This document shows positions 10,683-20,353 of a stretch of DNA of 64,000 nucleotides, piece by piece; the first letter of the stretch is position 1, and every line of letters begins with the position of its first letter. Location of the stretch: positions 62,001 through 126,000 of the forward strand of contig NZ_CP151635.1 of the NCBI RefSeq assembly GCF_038397735.1. Direction: 5' to 3'. The DNA comes from Microbacterium sp. LWH13-1.2. GTDB taxonomy: Bacteria > Actinomycetota > Actinomycetes > Actinomycetales > Microbacteriaceae. The translations under genes and the position numbers were made by a program. The notes under the pieces are model-generated. The model had not been told where the DNA came from. It searched no databases and was given only the letters and a program-made list of their open reading frames with translations.

Positions 10683-13600
10683 ATGGAATTTCTGAGGGGG
10701 AAGACTCTGCGGCGACGCAGAGCCATCGGAGGAGGCATCGCCGGCGCAACCGCCGGGGCTGTGATCCTCGCGAGCGCGTTGGTGCCCACAGCGGCGAACG
10801 CATTGGATGCGGCGGAGCCCACCGATCCGTCGGTGGCGCAGGGCCAGATCATCCAGCTGCCCGCCGATCTGCTCGGCGGCCTGGACATCGCAACGCTCGG
10901 TCACACGATCACCAGCAACCCCGCCGCCCCGGGGTCTGAGCTCGGAGGGCTGGACGTCGGTCTGCTCGAGGCGCTCAACATCGATGTCGGGACACTGAAC
11001 ATCGCGCTGCTGACCGACGGCACCACGCCCGGTCTCCTGCAGCTCGGCGATCTGGGGGCGACGCAGAGCTTCAGCTCCTCGCCCCTGCAGACGCAGTCCA
11101 TCGCCTCATCGGGTGTCATCACCTCGGGTGGTGCGATCGACACCGGCGCCATCGACGGCAGCACGAACCCGGCGACCCTCGAACTCACGGATCTCTTCGA
11201 CCAGCTCGCGGTCGCCGGCCTCACCGACGCTGTCCTCGATGAGGCATCCGTCGGCATCGGAGCACTCGCCTCGCGCGCCGAGTCGACGGCCGGAACGGTC
11301 GCGTCGGAGTACCGCATCGCGGATCTGGACCTCGACCTGCACAGCAACCTGGTCGCCGGCCTCGCGACGACTCTGGGTTCGGCCATCCAGGGCACTGTGA
11401 CGCCTGTCAGCGACCTCGCCGGTCCCGGCGGAGCACTCACGGGGCTCGTCACGACTCTGGTGAACACGATCAACGCGATCCCCGACGTCCCGCTGGTCGC
11501 GGCCTTCGAGGCCACCGGTGGCACCGTCGCGATCGACGGCATCGACACCGTCGGTGACACGGTCGTGGCCGAGCTGCTGACGGAACCCGTCGAGAACACC
11601 ACCGGATCGGTCCTCGTCGACCTGAGCGACGGGACGATCTCGGTCGACCTCGCGCAGATCCTCGTCGAGACGGGCGCCGGTGCGGACCTCAACTCGCTCC
11701 CGGCGAACACGCCGGTGCTGTCCGCGACGACTATCGCGGCCATCCAGCAGGGCATCACGACGGCGCTCACCGGGACGCACCCGAACAGCCTCAACGGCAA
11801 GGTCTCCACAATCCTCGCCTCGACGCTGGATTCGCTGGCGGTCACGCTGACGGTCGGGGTGGACCTCACCAACCCGCTCACCGGAATCGACCTCGTCTCG
11901 GGCGACGTCACGGTCGCCGGAACCCTCGCGCAGTTCGCGGGCACGGCGGCTCCGGCTCCGGCAGTGACGACCGACATCACGCTCGCCGGGCTCAACATCG
12001 GCGTGCTGCTCAACCCGGTGGTGAGCGCCGTCACGACCGCCGTCGCCACGACGACCGGGCCGTTGGTGAACACCGCGCTGAACAGCGTCATCCCGCTCGT
12101 GCAGCCGGCGCTCGCCGCGCTGACCGGTCCTCTGCTCTCGACGCTCGACCCGGTTCTCCAGGGCGTGCTGTCCGGGGTGGCCACCATCACGATCAACGAG
12201 CAGTCCGAACCTGGTGACATCCCCGGTGACAGCTTCACCGTGCGTGCGCTCGGCATCGATCTCCTGCCTGCCGTCGGAGGCGGGGTAGAACTCGATCTCG
12301 CCTCGTCGACGGTGAAGGCGGCTGCGGCCGCTGTCGCTGCGATCGACGCGGCGGCCACCGTGCAGGCGGGTACTCCTCTCGCCGTGACCGGGTCGGGTTG
12401 GCCCGCGAACACCGACGTCACTGTCGAGGTGACAGCGCCGGGTGGTGCTCCGGTCAACGATCCCGTGGTCCTGACGACAGACCCGTCTGGCGCTTTCACA
12501 GGAACCGTCTTCATCCCCGCGGGCACGGCACCCGGCACCGGTTACACGGTGACCGCGACCGACGGAGCGAGCACCGCTGAGGACACGACCGAGGTCACCG
12601 CCGCGGCGACGATCGACGCCGCACCTGCCGTGCAGGCCGGAACCGATCTCGGAGTCTCGGGAACCGGCTGGCCCGCGAACACCCAGCTCTCGCTGCAGCT
12701 CGCCGCTCCCGGCGGCGGCGCGAACGTCGGTGGCCCCGAGCTCGTGACGACCGACGGGTCGGGAGCGTTCACGTTCGCCTATCCGGTGCCGGCGGGAACA
12801 CCCGCAGCGGCCGGCTACACGATCACGGCGACCGTGGGAACCCAGACGGCGACCGACACGACCGAGGTGACGGATGCTCCGGTCGCGTCGATCGACGCCG
12901 CGGCGACCGTGCAGGCGGGCACCAGCCTTCCTGTCACGGGCGCGAACTGGCCCGCGAACACCCTGGTGTCCGTGCAGCTGACCGCTCCCGGCGGCGGCGC
13001 GGACGTCGGCGGCCCTGAGACGGTCACGACCGACGGCACGGGTGGGTTCACGCTGAACTACCCGGTCCCGGCATCAGCTGCTCCCGGAACCGCGTACACC
13101 GTGACGGCGACGGCGGGCGCGGTCACGGCGATCGACACGACCGAGGTGACGGCCGCGGCTGCGGTCGATGCCGCGGCGACCGTGCAGGCGGGCACCAGCC
13201 TTCCTGTCACCGGCACCGGCTGGCCGGCGAACACCGAGGTGACGGTGCAGCTGACCGCGCCCGGTGGCGGCGCGAACGTCGGCGGTCCTGAGACGGTGAC
13301 GACGGACGGCACCGGCGGCTTCACGTTGAGCTACCCGGTTCCCGCCTCGGCGGCTCCCGGAGCGGGCTACACGGTCACTGCGACCGTGGGCACCCAGACC
13401 GCGACCGACACGACCGAGGTGACGGCCGCTGCGGCGATCGATGCCGCGGCGACCGTGCAGGCGGGCACCAGCCTTCCTGTCACGGGTACCGGCTGGCCGG
13501 CGAACACCGAGGTCTCGGTGCAGCTGACCGCCCCCGGTGGGGGAGCGAACGTCGGCGGTCCTGAGACGGTCACGACGGATGCATCGGGCGGGTTCACAGT

Positions 13601-15908
13601 GGACTACCCCGTTCCCGCATCGGCTGCCCCGGGTACCGGATACACGGTCACGGCGAATGTCGGCACGCAGACCGCGACCGACACGACCGAAGTGACCGCC
13701 GCGGCGACGATCGACGCGGATGCGACGGTCGAAGCCGGCACGAGCCTCAGCGTCGCGGGCACGAACTGGCCGGCGGACACCGAGGTGACGGTGCAGTTGA
13801 CGGCACCGGGGGGCGCTCTCATCGGCACACCGCAGACGGTGACGACGGGTGGACTCGGCGGATTCACCCTCGAGTACCCCGTGCCAGCCGGCACTCCCGC
13901 AGGCACCGGATACACGGTCACGGCGAATGTCGGCGCGCAGATCGCGACCGACACCACCGAGGTCACAGCGGCACCCGTCGTCGTGGATGCGGCTGCATCC
14001 GTTCCCGCGGGCACCAACCTGGGCGTCACCGGAACCGGCTGGCCCGTGAACTCCACGGTGTCGCTGCAGCTCACGGCACCCGGCGGGGGTGCGAATGTCG
14101 GAGGTCCGGTGTCCGCGACCACCGACGCGTTCGGTGCGTTCACGGAGAACTACCCGGTTCCCGCTGATGCGGTGCCGGGCACGGGATACACGCTCACGGC
14201 CACGTCTGGCGCGTTCAGTGACACGGACACCACTGAGGTGACCGCGGGCGACCCCGGCGATGTCAACACGAACGCGGCGGCTTCGGCATCCGCGTCGGCT
14301 GATGCGACCGCAGACGGCGATCCGTCGGCTCAGGCGGCGGCAGAGGCTGCGGCGTTCTCGGATGCGACGGCGATCGCCTCGGCGGCTGCTGATGCCAGTG
14401 CGGAGTCGGCGGCCGAGGCCGCGGCACTCACGGCGGCATCGACGGACGCGTCGACGACCTCCACCTCGACGGCCAACGCCTCTGCAGCAGTGGCTGCTCA
14501 GGCGGCGGCTCAAGCGGATGCCTCTGACGACGTGAACGCGGATGCCTCGACGGCGGCGGATTCGAACTCGGCGGCATCGTCGGAGTCGGCGGCGACGGCG
14601 GACTCGTCGACGGATGCCTCCTCCGAGGCTTCGGCCAACACGAACGCGGCGGCTTCGGCATCCGCATCTGCGAGCGCCGACGCCTCGACCGATGCGATCG
14701 CGGAGGCGGCGGCTCAGGCTGCGGCATTCGCCGACGCCACGGCGGAGGGTTCGGCCGCGGCCGATCCGTCAGCGGAAGCGGCGGCTGAGTCGGCGGCGAC
14801 GGCGACGTCGTCGACGGCTGCCACCGCGGACGCCACCTCCGAGGCGAACGCCGGTGCGGCGATCGCGGCTCAGGCGGCGGCACTGGCAGACGCGTCGACC
14901 GACACCGCGGCCGAGGCCTCGGCGACGTCGGACGCCAGCACGAGTGCGGCATCGAACGCGAGCGCGGCGGCGATCGCCAGCGCTTCGACCGATGCCTCCT
15001 CGGATGCGGTCGCCACGGCGGACGCATCGGCAGCGGCCGACCCGTCCGCTGAGGTCAACACCAACGCCTCGGCATCCGCGTCGGCATCGGCCCAGGCCGA
15101 CGACGACAGCAACGCCTCGGTGGAGGCGGCGGCAGTCGCTGCGGCACTCGCCGATGCGACGAGCACCGCCTCGGCGGCTGCGGACGTGACGGCGGATGCA
15201 GCGGCTTCGGCCGCGGCGACCGACGACGCCTCGACGGATGCCTCGACCACGGCCACCACGGACGCGAACGCCTCCGCGGCGGTTGCGGCTCAGGCTGCGG
15301 CGCAGACCGATGCGACCTCGACGAGCGCGGCGGACGCGTCGGCTTCGGCCGACGCCGACCCGAACGCGTCGGCGGCCGCGGCGGCCAACGCCTCGTCGTC
15401 CGCAACGGCCTCCGCGTCGGCTGCCGCTGATGCCTCGGCCGAGTCCGCCGCAGAGGCTTCGGCCTCGGCGACGGCTGAGGCTTCGGCCTCTGCGGATGCA
15501 GCGGCCGATCCGACCGGCAAGATCGCCATCGCGATCAGGGTCCCGGTTCTCGAGCGCGGCTCGCAGCAGACCGCGGTCGGCACCGGATTCGCGCCGGGTG
15601 AATCCGTCAGCGGTGTGATGACCTCCGCCCCGATCGCACTGGGGACCCAGGTCGCCAACGCCCAGGGAACGGTCACCTTCACCTGGACGGTCCCGTCCAG
15701 CACCGATCTCGGAACCCACACCGTGACCCTGACCGGAGTGAGCTCCGGCAGCGTGGCGGCCACGTTCCAGGTCGTGGCCTCGGGCCTCGCCACCACCGGC
15801 GGGGAGATCCAGGGCGGATGGATCGCTCTGGCGGCCCTGCTGCTGATGCTCGGCCTGGGGGCTACGCGGATCGCACGATCCCGCCGGCCGATGGTCCAGG
15901 CGGAGTAG
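10683..15908 (+). CDS. Large repeat-rich surface protein, choice-of-anchor G type with LATTG sorting signal
   Basis: A 1741-aa secreted protein. It has an N-terminal signal peptide (RGKTLRRRRAIGGG, a hydrophobic stretch, then ANA). Residues about 40-545 resemble actinobacterial choice-of-anchor G proteins (GGLDVGLLEALNIDVGTLN). Seven tandem Ig-like repeats of about 91 aa follow (about 552-1190), then about 420 residues of Ala/Ser/Asp/Thr low complexity in three long super-repeats, one more Ig-like domain, LATTG at 1702-1706, a hydrophobic helix and an Arg-rich tail. LAxTG is the signal used by class E sortases, so the protein is probably attached to the cell wall. No sortase gene is in the window. 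An adhesive or stalk-like role is inferred. Confidence 0.9.
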   Translation: MEFLRGKTLRRRRAIGGGIAGATAGAVILASALVPTAANALDAAEPTDPSVAQGQIIQLPADLLGGLDIATLGHTITSNPAAPGSELGGLDVGLLEALNIDVGTLNIALLTDGTTPGLLQLGDLGATQSFSSSPLQTQSIASSGVITSGGAIDTGAIDGSTNPATLELTDLFDQLAVAGLTDAVLDEASVGIGALASRAESTAGTVASEYRIADLDLDLHSNLVAGLATTLGSAIQGTVTPVSDLAGPGGALTGLVTTLVNTINAIPDVPLVAAFEATGGTVAIDGIDTVGDTVVAELLTEPVENTTGSVLVDLSDGTISVDLAQILVETGAGADLNSLPANTPVLSATTIAAIQQGITTALTGTHPNSLNGKVSTILASTLDSLAVTLTVGVDLTNPLTGIDLVSGDVTVAGTLAQFAGTAAPAPAVTTDITLAGLNIGVLLNPVVSAVTTAVATTTGPLVNTALNSVIPLVQPALAALTGPLLSTLDPVLQGVLSGVATITINEQSEPGDIPGDSFTVRALGIDLLPAVGGGVELDLASSTVKAAAAAVAAIDAAATVQAGTPLAVTGSGWPANTDVTVEVTAPGGAPVNDPVVLTTDPSGAFTGTVFIPAGTAPGTGYTVTATDGASTAEDTTEVTAAATIDAAPAVQAGTDLGVSGTGWPANTQLSLQLAAPGGGANVGGPELVTTDGSGAFTFAYPVPAGTPAAAGYTITATVGTQTATDTTEVTDAPVASIDAAATVQAGTSLPVTGANWPANTLVSVQLTAPGGGADVGGPETVTTDGTGGFTLNYPVPASAAPGTAYTVTATAGAVTAIDTTEVTAAAAVDAAATVQAGTSLPVTGTGWPANTEVTVQLTAPGGGANVGGPETVTTDGTGGFTLSYPVPASAAPGAGYTVTATVGTQTATDTTEVTAAAAIDAAATVQAGTSLPVTGTGWPANTEVSVQLTAPGGGANVGGPETVTTDASGGFTVDYPVPASAAPGTGYTVTANVGTQTATDTTEVTAAATIDADATVEAGTSLSVAGTNWPADTEVTVQLTAPGGALIGTPQTVTTGGLGGFTLEYPVPAGTPAGTGYTVTANVGAQIATDTTEVTAAPVVVDAAASVPAGTNLGVTGTGWPVNSTVSLQLTAPGGGANVGGPVSATTDAFGAFTENYPVPADAVPGTGYTLTATSGAFSDTDTTEVTAGDPGDVNTNAAASASASADATADGDPSAQAAAEAAAFSDATAIASAAADASAESAAEAAALTAASTDASTTSTSTANASAAVAAQAAAQADASDDVNADASTAADSNSAASSESAATADSSTDASSEASANTNAAASASASASADASTDAIAEAAAQAAAFADATAEGSAAADPSAEAAAESAATATSSTAATADATSEANAGAAIAAQAAALADASTDTAAEASATSDASTSAASNASAAAIASASTDASSDAVATADASAAADPSAEVNTNASASASASAQADDDSNASVEAAAVAAALADATSTASAAADVTADAAASAAATDDASTDASTTATTDANASAAVAAQAAAQTDATSTSAADASASADADPNASAAAAANASSSATASASAAADASAESAAEASASATAEASASADAAADPTGKIAIAIRVPVLERGSQQTAVGTGFAPGESVSGVMTSAPIALGTQVANAQGTVTFTWTVPSSTDLGTHTVTLTGVSSGSVAATFQVVASGLATTGGEIQGGWIALAALLLMLGLGATRIARSRRPMVQAE
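12340..14250 (+). repeat. Seven tandem Ig-like repeats (about 273 bp each)
   Basis: Units begin near nt 12340, 12604, 12885, 13155, 13430, 13700 and 13975, each opening with IDAAATVQAG-like residues, then TGTGWPAN, APGGGANVGGP and YTVTAT. Units 3-5 are nearly identical in DNA and protein, suggesting recent expansion by unequal recombination or gene conversion. Copy number could vary between strains. Confidence 0.85.
14265..15519 (+). repeat. Ala/Ser/Asp-rich low-complexity region, three super-repeats
   Basis: Super-repeats start at 14265, 14637 and 15057, each opening with NTNA(A/S)ASASASA and running 124-150 residues with recurring AEAAA, FxDATA and VAAQAAA blocks. The DNA is built from gcg/gcc/tcg/gac codons, which also creates long spurious open frames on both strands. 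It probably forms an extended stalk between the Ig repeats and the wall anchor. Confidence 0.75.
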
Positions 15909-15930
15909 AACGCAGTGCACGAACGCTGAG

Positions 15931-15963
15931 AGGTCGGGGCCGTCGCTGAGGCGGCTCCGACCT
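15931..15963 (+). terminator. Hairpin between the surface protein and DUF5819 genes
   Basis: aggtcggggccg pairs with cggctccgacct over 12 bp with one G-U wobble and a 9-nt loop. There is no T tract. It may terminate or attenuate transcription, or stabilise the upstream mRNA. Confidence 0.5.
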
Positions 15964-15984
15964 TCAGCGGTGAGAAGGATGTGA

Positions 15985-16800
15985 ATGAGCACGATGACTG
16001 AGACCTCACCGGAAGAGCAGACGGCTTCGGCTTCCGTCGCCCAGGCACGACCCCGTCCGACCTGGTGGGTGAAGCTCATCGCGTTCGCGGCGTGTCTGCT
16101 GACCCTGTGGCATGTCGGAGCGTCGTTCCTGTGGATCGCGCCCTACTCGGCGCTGCGGGAGATCCCCACTCAGGAGGTGCTCGCCGGCTACATGCTGCCG
16201 ATGTTCGGTCAGTCGTGGAGCGTCTTCGCTCCCGAGCCGATCAACGGGGACTACCACTTCAACGTCCGTGCCGTCATAGAGAAGGACGGCGAGGAGATCG
16301 AGACCGGATGGGTGAGCGCCACCGACGTCGAGCTCTCGATGATCCGGTACAACCTCATGCCGCCACGCGCAGGCATCCAGTCCAGCGAGGTCGCCAGCGG
16401 TCAGATGAACGCGTTCAACAAGCTGAACGAGGACCAGAAGGCCGTGGTCGGGCTCGACTTCGCCGAAGGCGACTGGGAGGAGTGGATGGTGCGCTCCTTC
16501 GACGAGCTCGAGGGGGACAACCCGTCGACCGAGGCGTACATGGCGGAGGAGCACCTCTCGACCGCCTACGCCACTCAGGTCGCCTATGCGATCTGGGGCG
16601 CCGACGCCGTCATCAAAGTGCAGTACCGCGTGAGCAGGCAGAACGTGGTCCCCTATGCGGATCGCAACGACCCCGGCGCGCAGCGCCCCGACCCGACGTT
16701 CTCGACCACGGGCTGGCGGCTGCCTATAGAAGAGGAAGGCCAGAGTCGCGAGAACTTCGCCGACACCTTCCGCGCACAGTTCGAGAGGATCCAGCCGTGA
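15985..16800 (+). CDS. DUF5819 family membrane-anchored protein
   Basis: A 271-aa protein with one transmembrane helix near residues 27-47 (WVKLIAFAACLLTLWHVGASF), then an exported beta-rich domain with FGQSWSVFAPEP and YHFNVRA, the signature of DUF5819. These proteins are regularly encoded next to an HTTM membrane protein, as here: the HTTM GTG overlaps this stop codon. AAGGAT precedes the ATG by about 5 nt. The biochemical role is unknown; the pairing suggests the two form one membrane complex. Confidence 0.85.
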   Translation: MSTMTETSPEEQTASASVAQARPRPTWWVKLIAFAACLLTLWHVGASFLWIAPYSALREIPTQEVLAGYMLPMFGQSWSVFAPEPINGDYHFNVRAVIEKDGEEIETGWVSATDVELSMIRYNLMPPRAGIQSSEVASGQMNAFNKLNEDQKAVVGLDFAEGDWEEWMVRSFDELEGDNPSTEAYMAEEHLSTAYATQVAYAIWGADAVIKVQYRVSRQNVVPYADRNDPGAQRPDPTFSTTGWRLPIEEEGQSRENFADTFRAQFERIQP

Positions 16801-18032
16801 GCGCGCCGATCAAGACCGCGGCGCCCCGGGCGAACGCGAAGAAGAAGGCGGCCGCGAAGAAGAATGATGCTGCGGATGCCCGCGCGACGACCACGGCCCC
16901 TGCTCCGGCATCCGCTCCCTCGGCACCGGAGCGGGCGCCGGCACCGGCACCCGCTCCGGCACCCGCGCCGCCGAAGTCCTTCATCACGCGACTGCTGACT
17001 TTCGCGTCGTCGATGATCGCGGGGCTCTGGGCGATGGTGCTCTCGGCCATCGACCGCATCTCGGCCTTCGTCGGCGACTGGCTCTTCAACGGAAAGAAGG
17101 CTCTCTACGGGCTCGCGGTCACGCGGATCCTCTTCGGCGTCACGGCGATCGGCCTGCTCGTGGCGAACTTCGGCACTCGTCTGTACACGTTCGGATCCGG
17201 GTCCGCGTGGAACGGCGAGATGGCTGGGCCCGTCAGCGAATTCCCCAAGATCTGGATCTTCAGCGCCTTCCACGCGGCGATGGGAAACGACGTCCTGTAC
17301 ACGGCGCTGTATCTGCTCCTCGGCGTCCTCGCCGTGCTGTTCGTGCTCGGATGGCGCTTCCGCATCGTGCTGCCTGTCTTCTTCTGCCTCTGGGTGGGGT
17401 TCATCGAGGCGAACGACATGGTGGGCGATCAGGGCGACAACATGTTCCGCATCGCGTTGCTGCTGCTGTTCTTCGCCGATCCCGCCGCCCGGTGGTCACT
17501 CGATGCCAAGCGTCGAGCGAAGAGCGGCGAATGGTTCGCTCCGAACAGCCAGCCGGCGCTGCTGGGAACGGTGTTCCACAACCTGGCGCTCGTGGCGCTC
17601 ACCGCACAGGTGTGCTTCGTGTACGCCTCCGGTGCGCTCTACAAGGCGGGCGGTGCTCCCTGGGAAGAGGGGTACGCGGTCTACAATCCGCTGCAGACGG
17701 CGCGGTTCGGCACCTGGCCGGTGCTGAGCGACCTCGTCACGACGTGGGGGCCGATGGTCGTCGCGGCGACGTGGGGGTCGATCATCCTGCAGGTGGCGTT
17801 CCCGCTCATGCTGCTGACCCGACCGACGCGTCTGATCGGCCTGATCGGCATCCTCTCCTTCCACATCGGCATCGGCGTGCTCATGGGGCTGCCCTGGTTC
17901 TCGCTCACGATGATCGCGATCGACTCGATCTTCATCCGCGACCGCACCTGGGCTCGGCTCAGTTCCGGGACCAGGAGGCGGTGGGAGCAGACGAAGACGG
18001 CGCCTCCGCCCGGAGCGAGCGTCGAGGTCTGA
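16797..18032 (+). CDS. HTTM domain membrane protein (vitamin K gamma-carboxylase-like)
   Basis: A 411-aa protein. The first 60 residues are a Lys/Ala/Pro-rich cytoplasmic tail (runs of AP). The rest has about 8 hydrophobic segments typical of the HTTM domain (LYGLAVTRILFGVTAIG near 100; NMFRIALLLLFFADP; ASGALYKAGG; FHIGIGVLMGL). HTTM is homologous to the membrane part of vitamin K-dependent gamma-glutamyl carboxylase; bacterial members are mostly uncharacterised. The GTG at 16797 overlaps the upstream TGA by 3 nt, so translation is coupled to DUF5819. Carboxylase activity is not claimed. Confidence 0.88.
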   Translation: MSAPIKTAAPRANAKKKAAAKKNDAADARATTTAPAPASAPSAPERAPAPAPAPAPAPPKSFITRLLTFASSMIAGLWAMVLSAIDRISAFVGDWLFNGKKALYGLAVTRILFGVTAIGLLVANFGTRLYTFGSGSAWNGEMAGPVSEFPKIWIFSAFHAAMGNDVLYTALYLLLGVLAVLFVLGWRFRIVLPVFFCLWVGFIEANDMVGDQGDNMFRIALLLLFFADPAARWSLDAKRRAKSGEWFAPNSQPALLGTVFHNLALVALTAQVCFVYASGALYKAGGAPWEEGYAVYNPLQTARFGTWPVLSDLVTTWGPMVVAATWGSIILQVAFPLMLLTRPTRLIGLIGILSFHIGIGVLMGLPWFSLTMIAIDSIFIRDRTWARLSSGTRRRWEQTKTAPPPGASVEV

Positions 18033-18119
18033 CGGGTCTCGCGTGGTGCCGACTGTGGTCTGACGACAATGCGGCGGGGCGCCGTGCCCGCTCGTTGTTA
18101 GAGGATGACCACAGGGCAG

Positions 18120-18148
18120 TTCGCCCCTGGTTGTGGCAGACCTACCAT
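18120..18148 (+). promoter_or_regulatory. Possible promoter of the acyl-CoA oxidase-like gene
   Basis: TTCGCC (18120-18125) and TACCAT (18143-18148) are separated by 17 nt, about 35 nt upstream of the start codon. The -35 match is weak, so this is tentative. Confidence 0.3.
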
Positions 18149-18183
18149 GGAAGCATCTTTACTTCCCTCTGAGAGGAATGCTC

Positions 18184-20253
18184 ATGGTCGACGCCGCCGT
18201 CCGTCCGAAGACGACTCGCCCCCACACCGACAATGCTGACGCGAACCTGACGTTCGACGTCGCCAGGGTCACCGATCTGCTGATGGGCACCTGGGCCGAC
18301 ACCCGCCGCGAGGCGCGCGAGATGATCAAGGACTCGGCGTTCTGGCGCAAGGACGAACTGGGCAAAGACGAGCACCGCGAGCGCGTGCTCAGCCAGCTGC
18401 ACCTGCTCGTCGAGAACAAGGCCGTCCATCGCGCGTTCCCGAAATCGCTGGGCGGCGAGGAGAACAACGGCGGCAACATCGCGGGCTTCGAGGAACTGGT
18501 CGTCGCCGACCCGAGCCTGCAGATCAAGTCGGGCGTGCAGTGGGGGCTCTTCGGCTCCGCCATCCTGCAGCTCGGCACCACCGAGCACCACGAGAAGTGG
18601 CTGCCCGGTGTCATGGACCTCTCGATCCCCGGCGCGTTCGCGATGACCGAGATCGGGCACGGATCCGACGTGGCCGCCGTCGGCACGACCGCGACCTACG
18701 ATCCCGAGACCGAGGAGTTCGTGATCAACACGCCGTTCCGCGGCGCCACGAAGGAATACCTCGGCAACGCGGCCCTGCACGGGATCGCCGCGACCGTGTT
18801 CGCACAGCTCATCACGAACGGCGTCAATCATGGCGTGCATTGCTTCTACGTGCCGCTGCGCGGAGATGACGGCGTCGACCTGCCCGGCATCGGCCGGGAG
18901 GACGACGGACTCAAAGGCGGCCTCAACGGCATCGACAACGGACGCCTGAGCTTCGACCACATCCGCATCCCCCGCACGAACCTGCTGAACAAGTACGGCG
19001 ACGTGGCCGCCGACGGCACGTACACGAGCGCGATCGACAGCCCGGGTCGTCGCTTCTTCACGATGCTCGGAACGCTGGTGCAGGGGCGGGTCTCGCTCGA
19101 CGGCGCTGCCTCCTGGGCATCCGCTCTCGGTCTGAAGATCGCGATCACCTACGCCACCCAGCGCCGCCAGTTCGACGGAGCCGACGGGCAGGAGGTCGTG
19201 CTGCTGGACTACGGCAAGCACCAGCGCCGACTGTTCCCGCGCCTCGCGACGACGTATGCGCAGATCTTCGCGCACGACGAATTCCTGCAGAAGTTCGACG
19301 GAGTGTTCTCGGGTCGCACCGACACCCCCGACGACCGCGAAGACCTCGAGACTCTGGCCGCGGCGCTCAAGCCGCTGTCGACCTGGCATGCGCTCGACAC
19401 GCTGCAGGAGGCTCGTGAGGCCTGCGGCGGGGCGGGATTCATGTTCGAGAACCGCCTCGTCGGGCTCCGTGCCGACCTCGACATCTACGTCACGTTCGAG
19501 GGCGACAACAACGTTCTGCTGCAGCTCGTCGGTAAGCGTCTGCTCACCGACTACGCCAAGCAGTTCACAGGCAAGGATGCTGCGGCGCTCGCGAAGTTCG
19601 CCGTCGGGATGACCGCGGGCAAGGTGTTCCACGGTGCGGGGTTGCGCCAGTTCGGTCAGTCGGTCGTCGACCTCGGTCAGGTCGCGCGTTCGGTCGAGAA
19701 CGGTCTGCGTGAGGAGCAGCAGCACCAGCTGCTCGCCGAGCGTGTGCAGCAGATGGTCGCCGACGTTGCCGGTCGACTCCGTCCGGCGGGCAAGGACAAG
19801 GTGCTCGGCGCCCAGCTGTTCAACGAGAACCAGGCCGAGCTGATCGAGGCCGCGCGGGCCCACGGCGAGCTGCTGCAATGGGAGGCGTTCACCGACGCCG
19901 TCCACCGCGTCGACGACGCCGACACCAAGAAGGTGCTCACGTGGCTGCGCGACCTGTTCGGCCTGCAGCTCATCGAGAAGCACCTCGCGTGGCACCTCAT
20001 CAACGGGCGCCTGTCGACACAGCGCGCGGCCGCGGTGTCGCGCTACATCGACCGGCTGTGCACGCGGCTCCGCCCGTACGCGCTCGACCTCGTCGACGCG
20101 TTCGGTTACGAGCCGGAGCATGTGCGCGCACCCATCGCCTCCGGTGCCGAGCGCGAGCGTCAGGACGAAGCGCGCGAGTACTACGCGGCGCTCGCTGCAT
20201 CCGGAGATGCTCCGGTGCTCGAGAAGGTGCTGAAGAAGAACGCCAAGCACTGA
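18184..20253 (+). CDS. Acyl-CoA dehydrogenase/oxidase family protein (ACOX-like)
   Basis: A 689-aa flavoprotein with the layout of peroxisomal-type acyl-CoA oxidases rather than the 380-aa short dehydrogenases. It has an N-terminal helical domain, FAD-contacting AMTEIGHGSDV, a central beta domain, then REACGGAGFMFENR and VTFEGDNNVLLQLV in the C-terminal helical domain, followed by an extra oxidase-type C-terminal extension of about 180 aa. It should catalyse the first step of fatty acyl-CoA beta-oxidation. AGAGG lies 7 nt before the ATG at 18184; an in-frame ATG at 18178 sits too close to that site. It appears to be a single-gene unit with a strong hairpin after it. Confidence 0.92.
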   Translation: MVDAAVRPKTTRPHTDNADANLTFDVARVTDLLMGTWADTRREAREMIKDSAFWRKDELGKDEHRERVLSQLHLLVENKAVHRAFPKSLGGEENNGGNIAGFEELVVADPSLQIKSGVQWGLFGSAILQLGTTEHHEKWLPGVMDLSIPGAFAMTEIGHGSDVAAVGTTATYDPETEEFVINTPFRGATKEYLGNAALHGIAATVFAQLITNGVNHGVHCFYVPLRGDDGVDLPGIGREDDGLKGGLNGIDNGRLSFDHIRIPRTNLLNKYGDVAADGTYTSAIDSPGRRFFTMLGTLVQGRVSLDGAASWASALGLKIAITYATQRRQFDGADGQEVVLLDYGKHQRRLFPRLATTYAQIFAHDEFLQKFDGVFSGRTDTPDDREDLETLAAALKPLSTWHALDTLQEAREACGGAGFMFENRLVGLRADLDIYVTFEGDNNVLLQLVGKRLLTDYAKQFTGKDAAALAKFAVGMTAGKVFHGAGLRQFGQSVVDLGQVARSVENGLREEQQHQLLAERVQQMVADVAGRLRPAGKDKVLGAQLFNENQAELIEAARAHGELLQWEAFTDAVHRVDDADTKKVLTWLRDLFGLQLIEKHLAWHLINGRLSTQRAAAVSRYIDRLCTRLRPYALDLVDAFGYEPEHVRAPIASGAERERQDEAREYYAALAASGDAPVLEKVLKKNAKH

Positions 20254-20274
20254 CGCGGAGTTCGCGACTGTTCT

Positions 20275-20310
20275 GACACCGGCCGGGATCGTGGGATCCC
20301 GGCCGGTGTC
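20275..20310 (+). terminator. Strong hairpin terminator after the acyl-CoA oxidase-like gene
   Basis: A perfect 16-bp stem (gacaccggccgggatc and its complement) with a GTGG loop. No T tract follows, but the position at the end of the gene, facing the converging membrane protein gene, supports termination. Confidence 0.7.
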
Positions 20311-20353
20311 GTCTGCCGGTATAGGAGCCGGTGTCGTCGGTTCGGTTGCGCGC

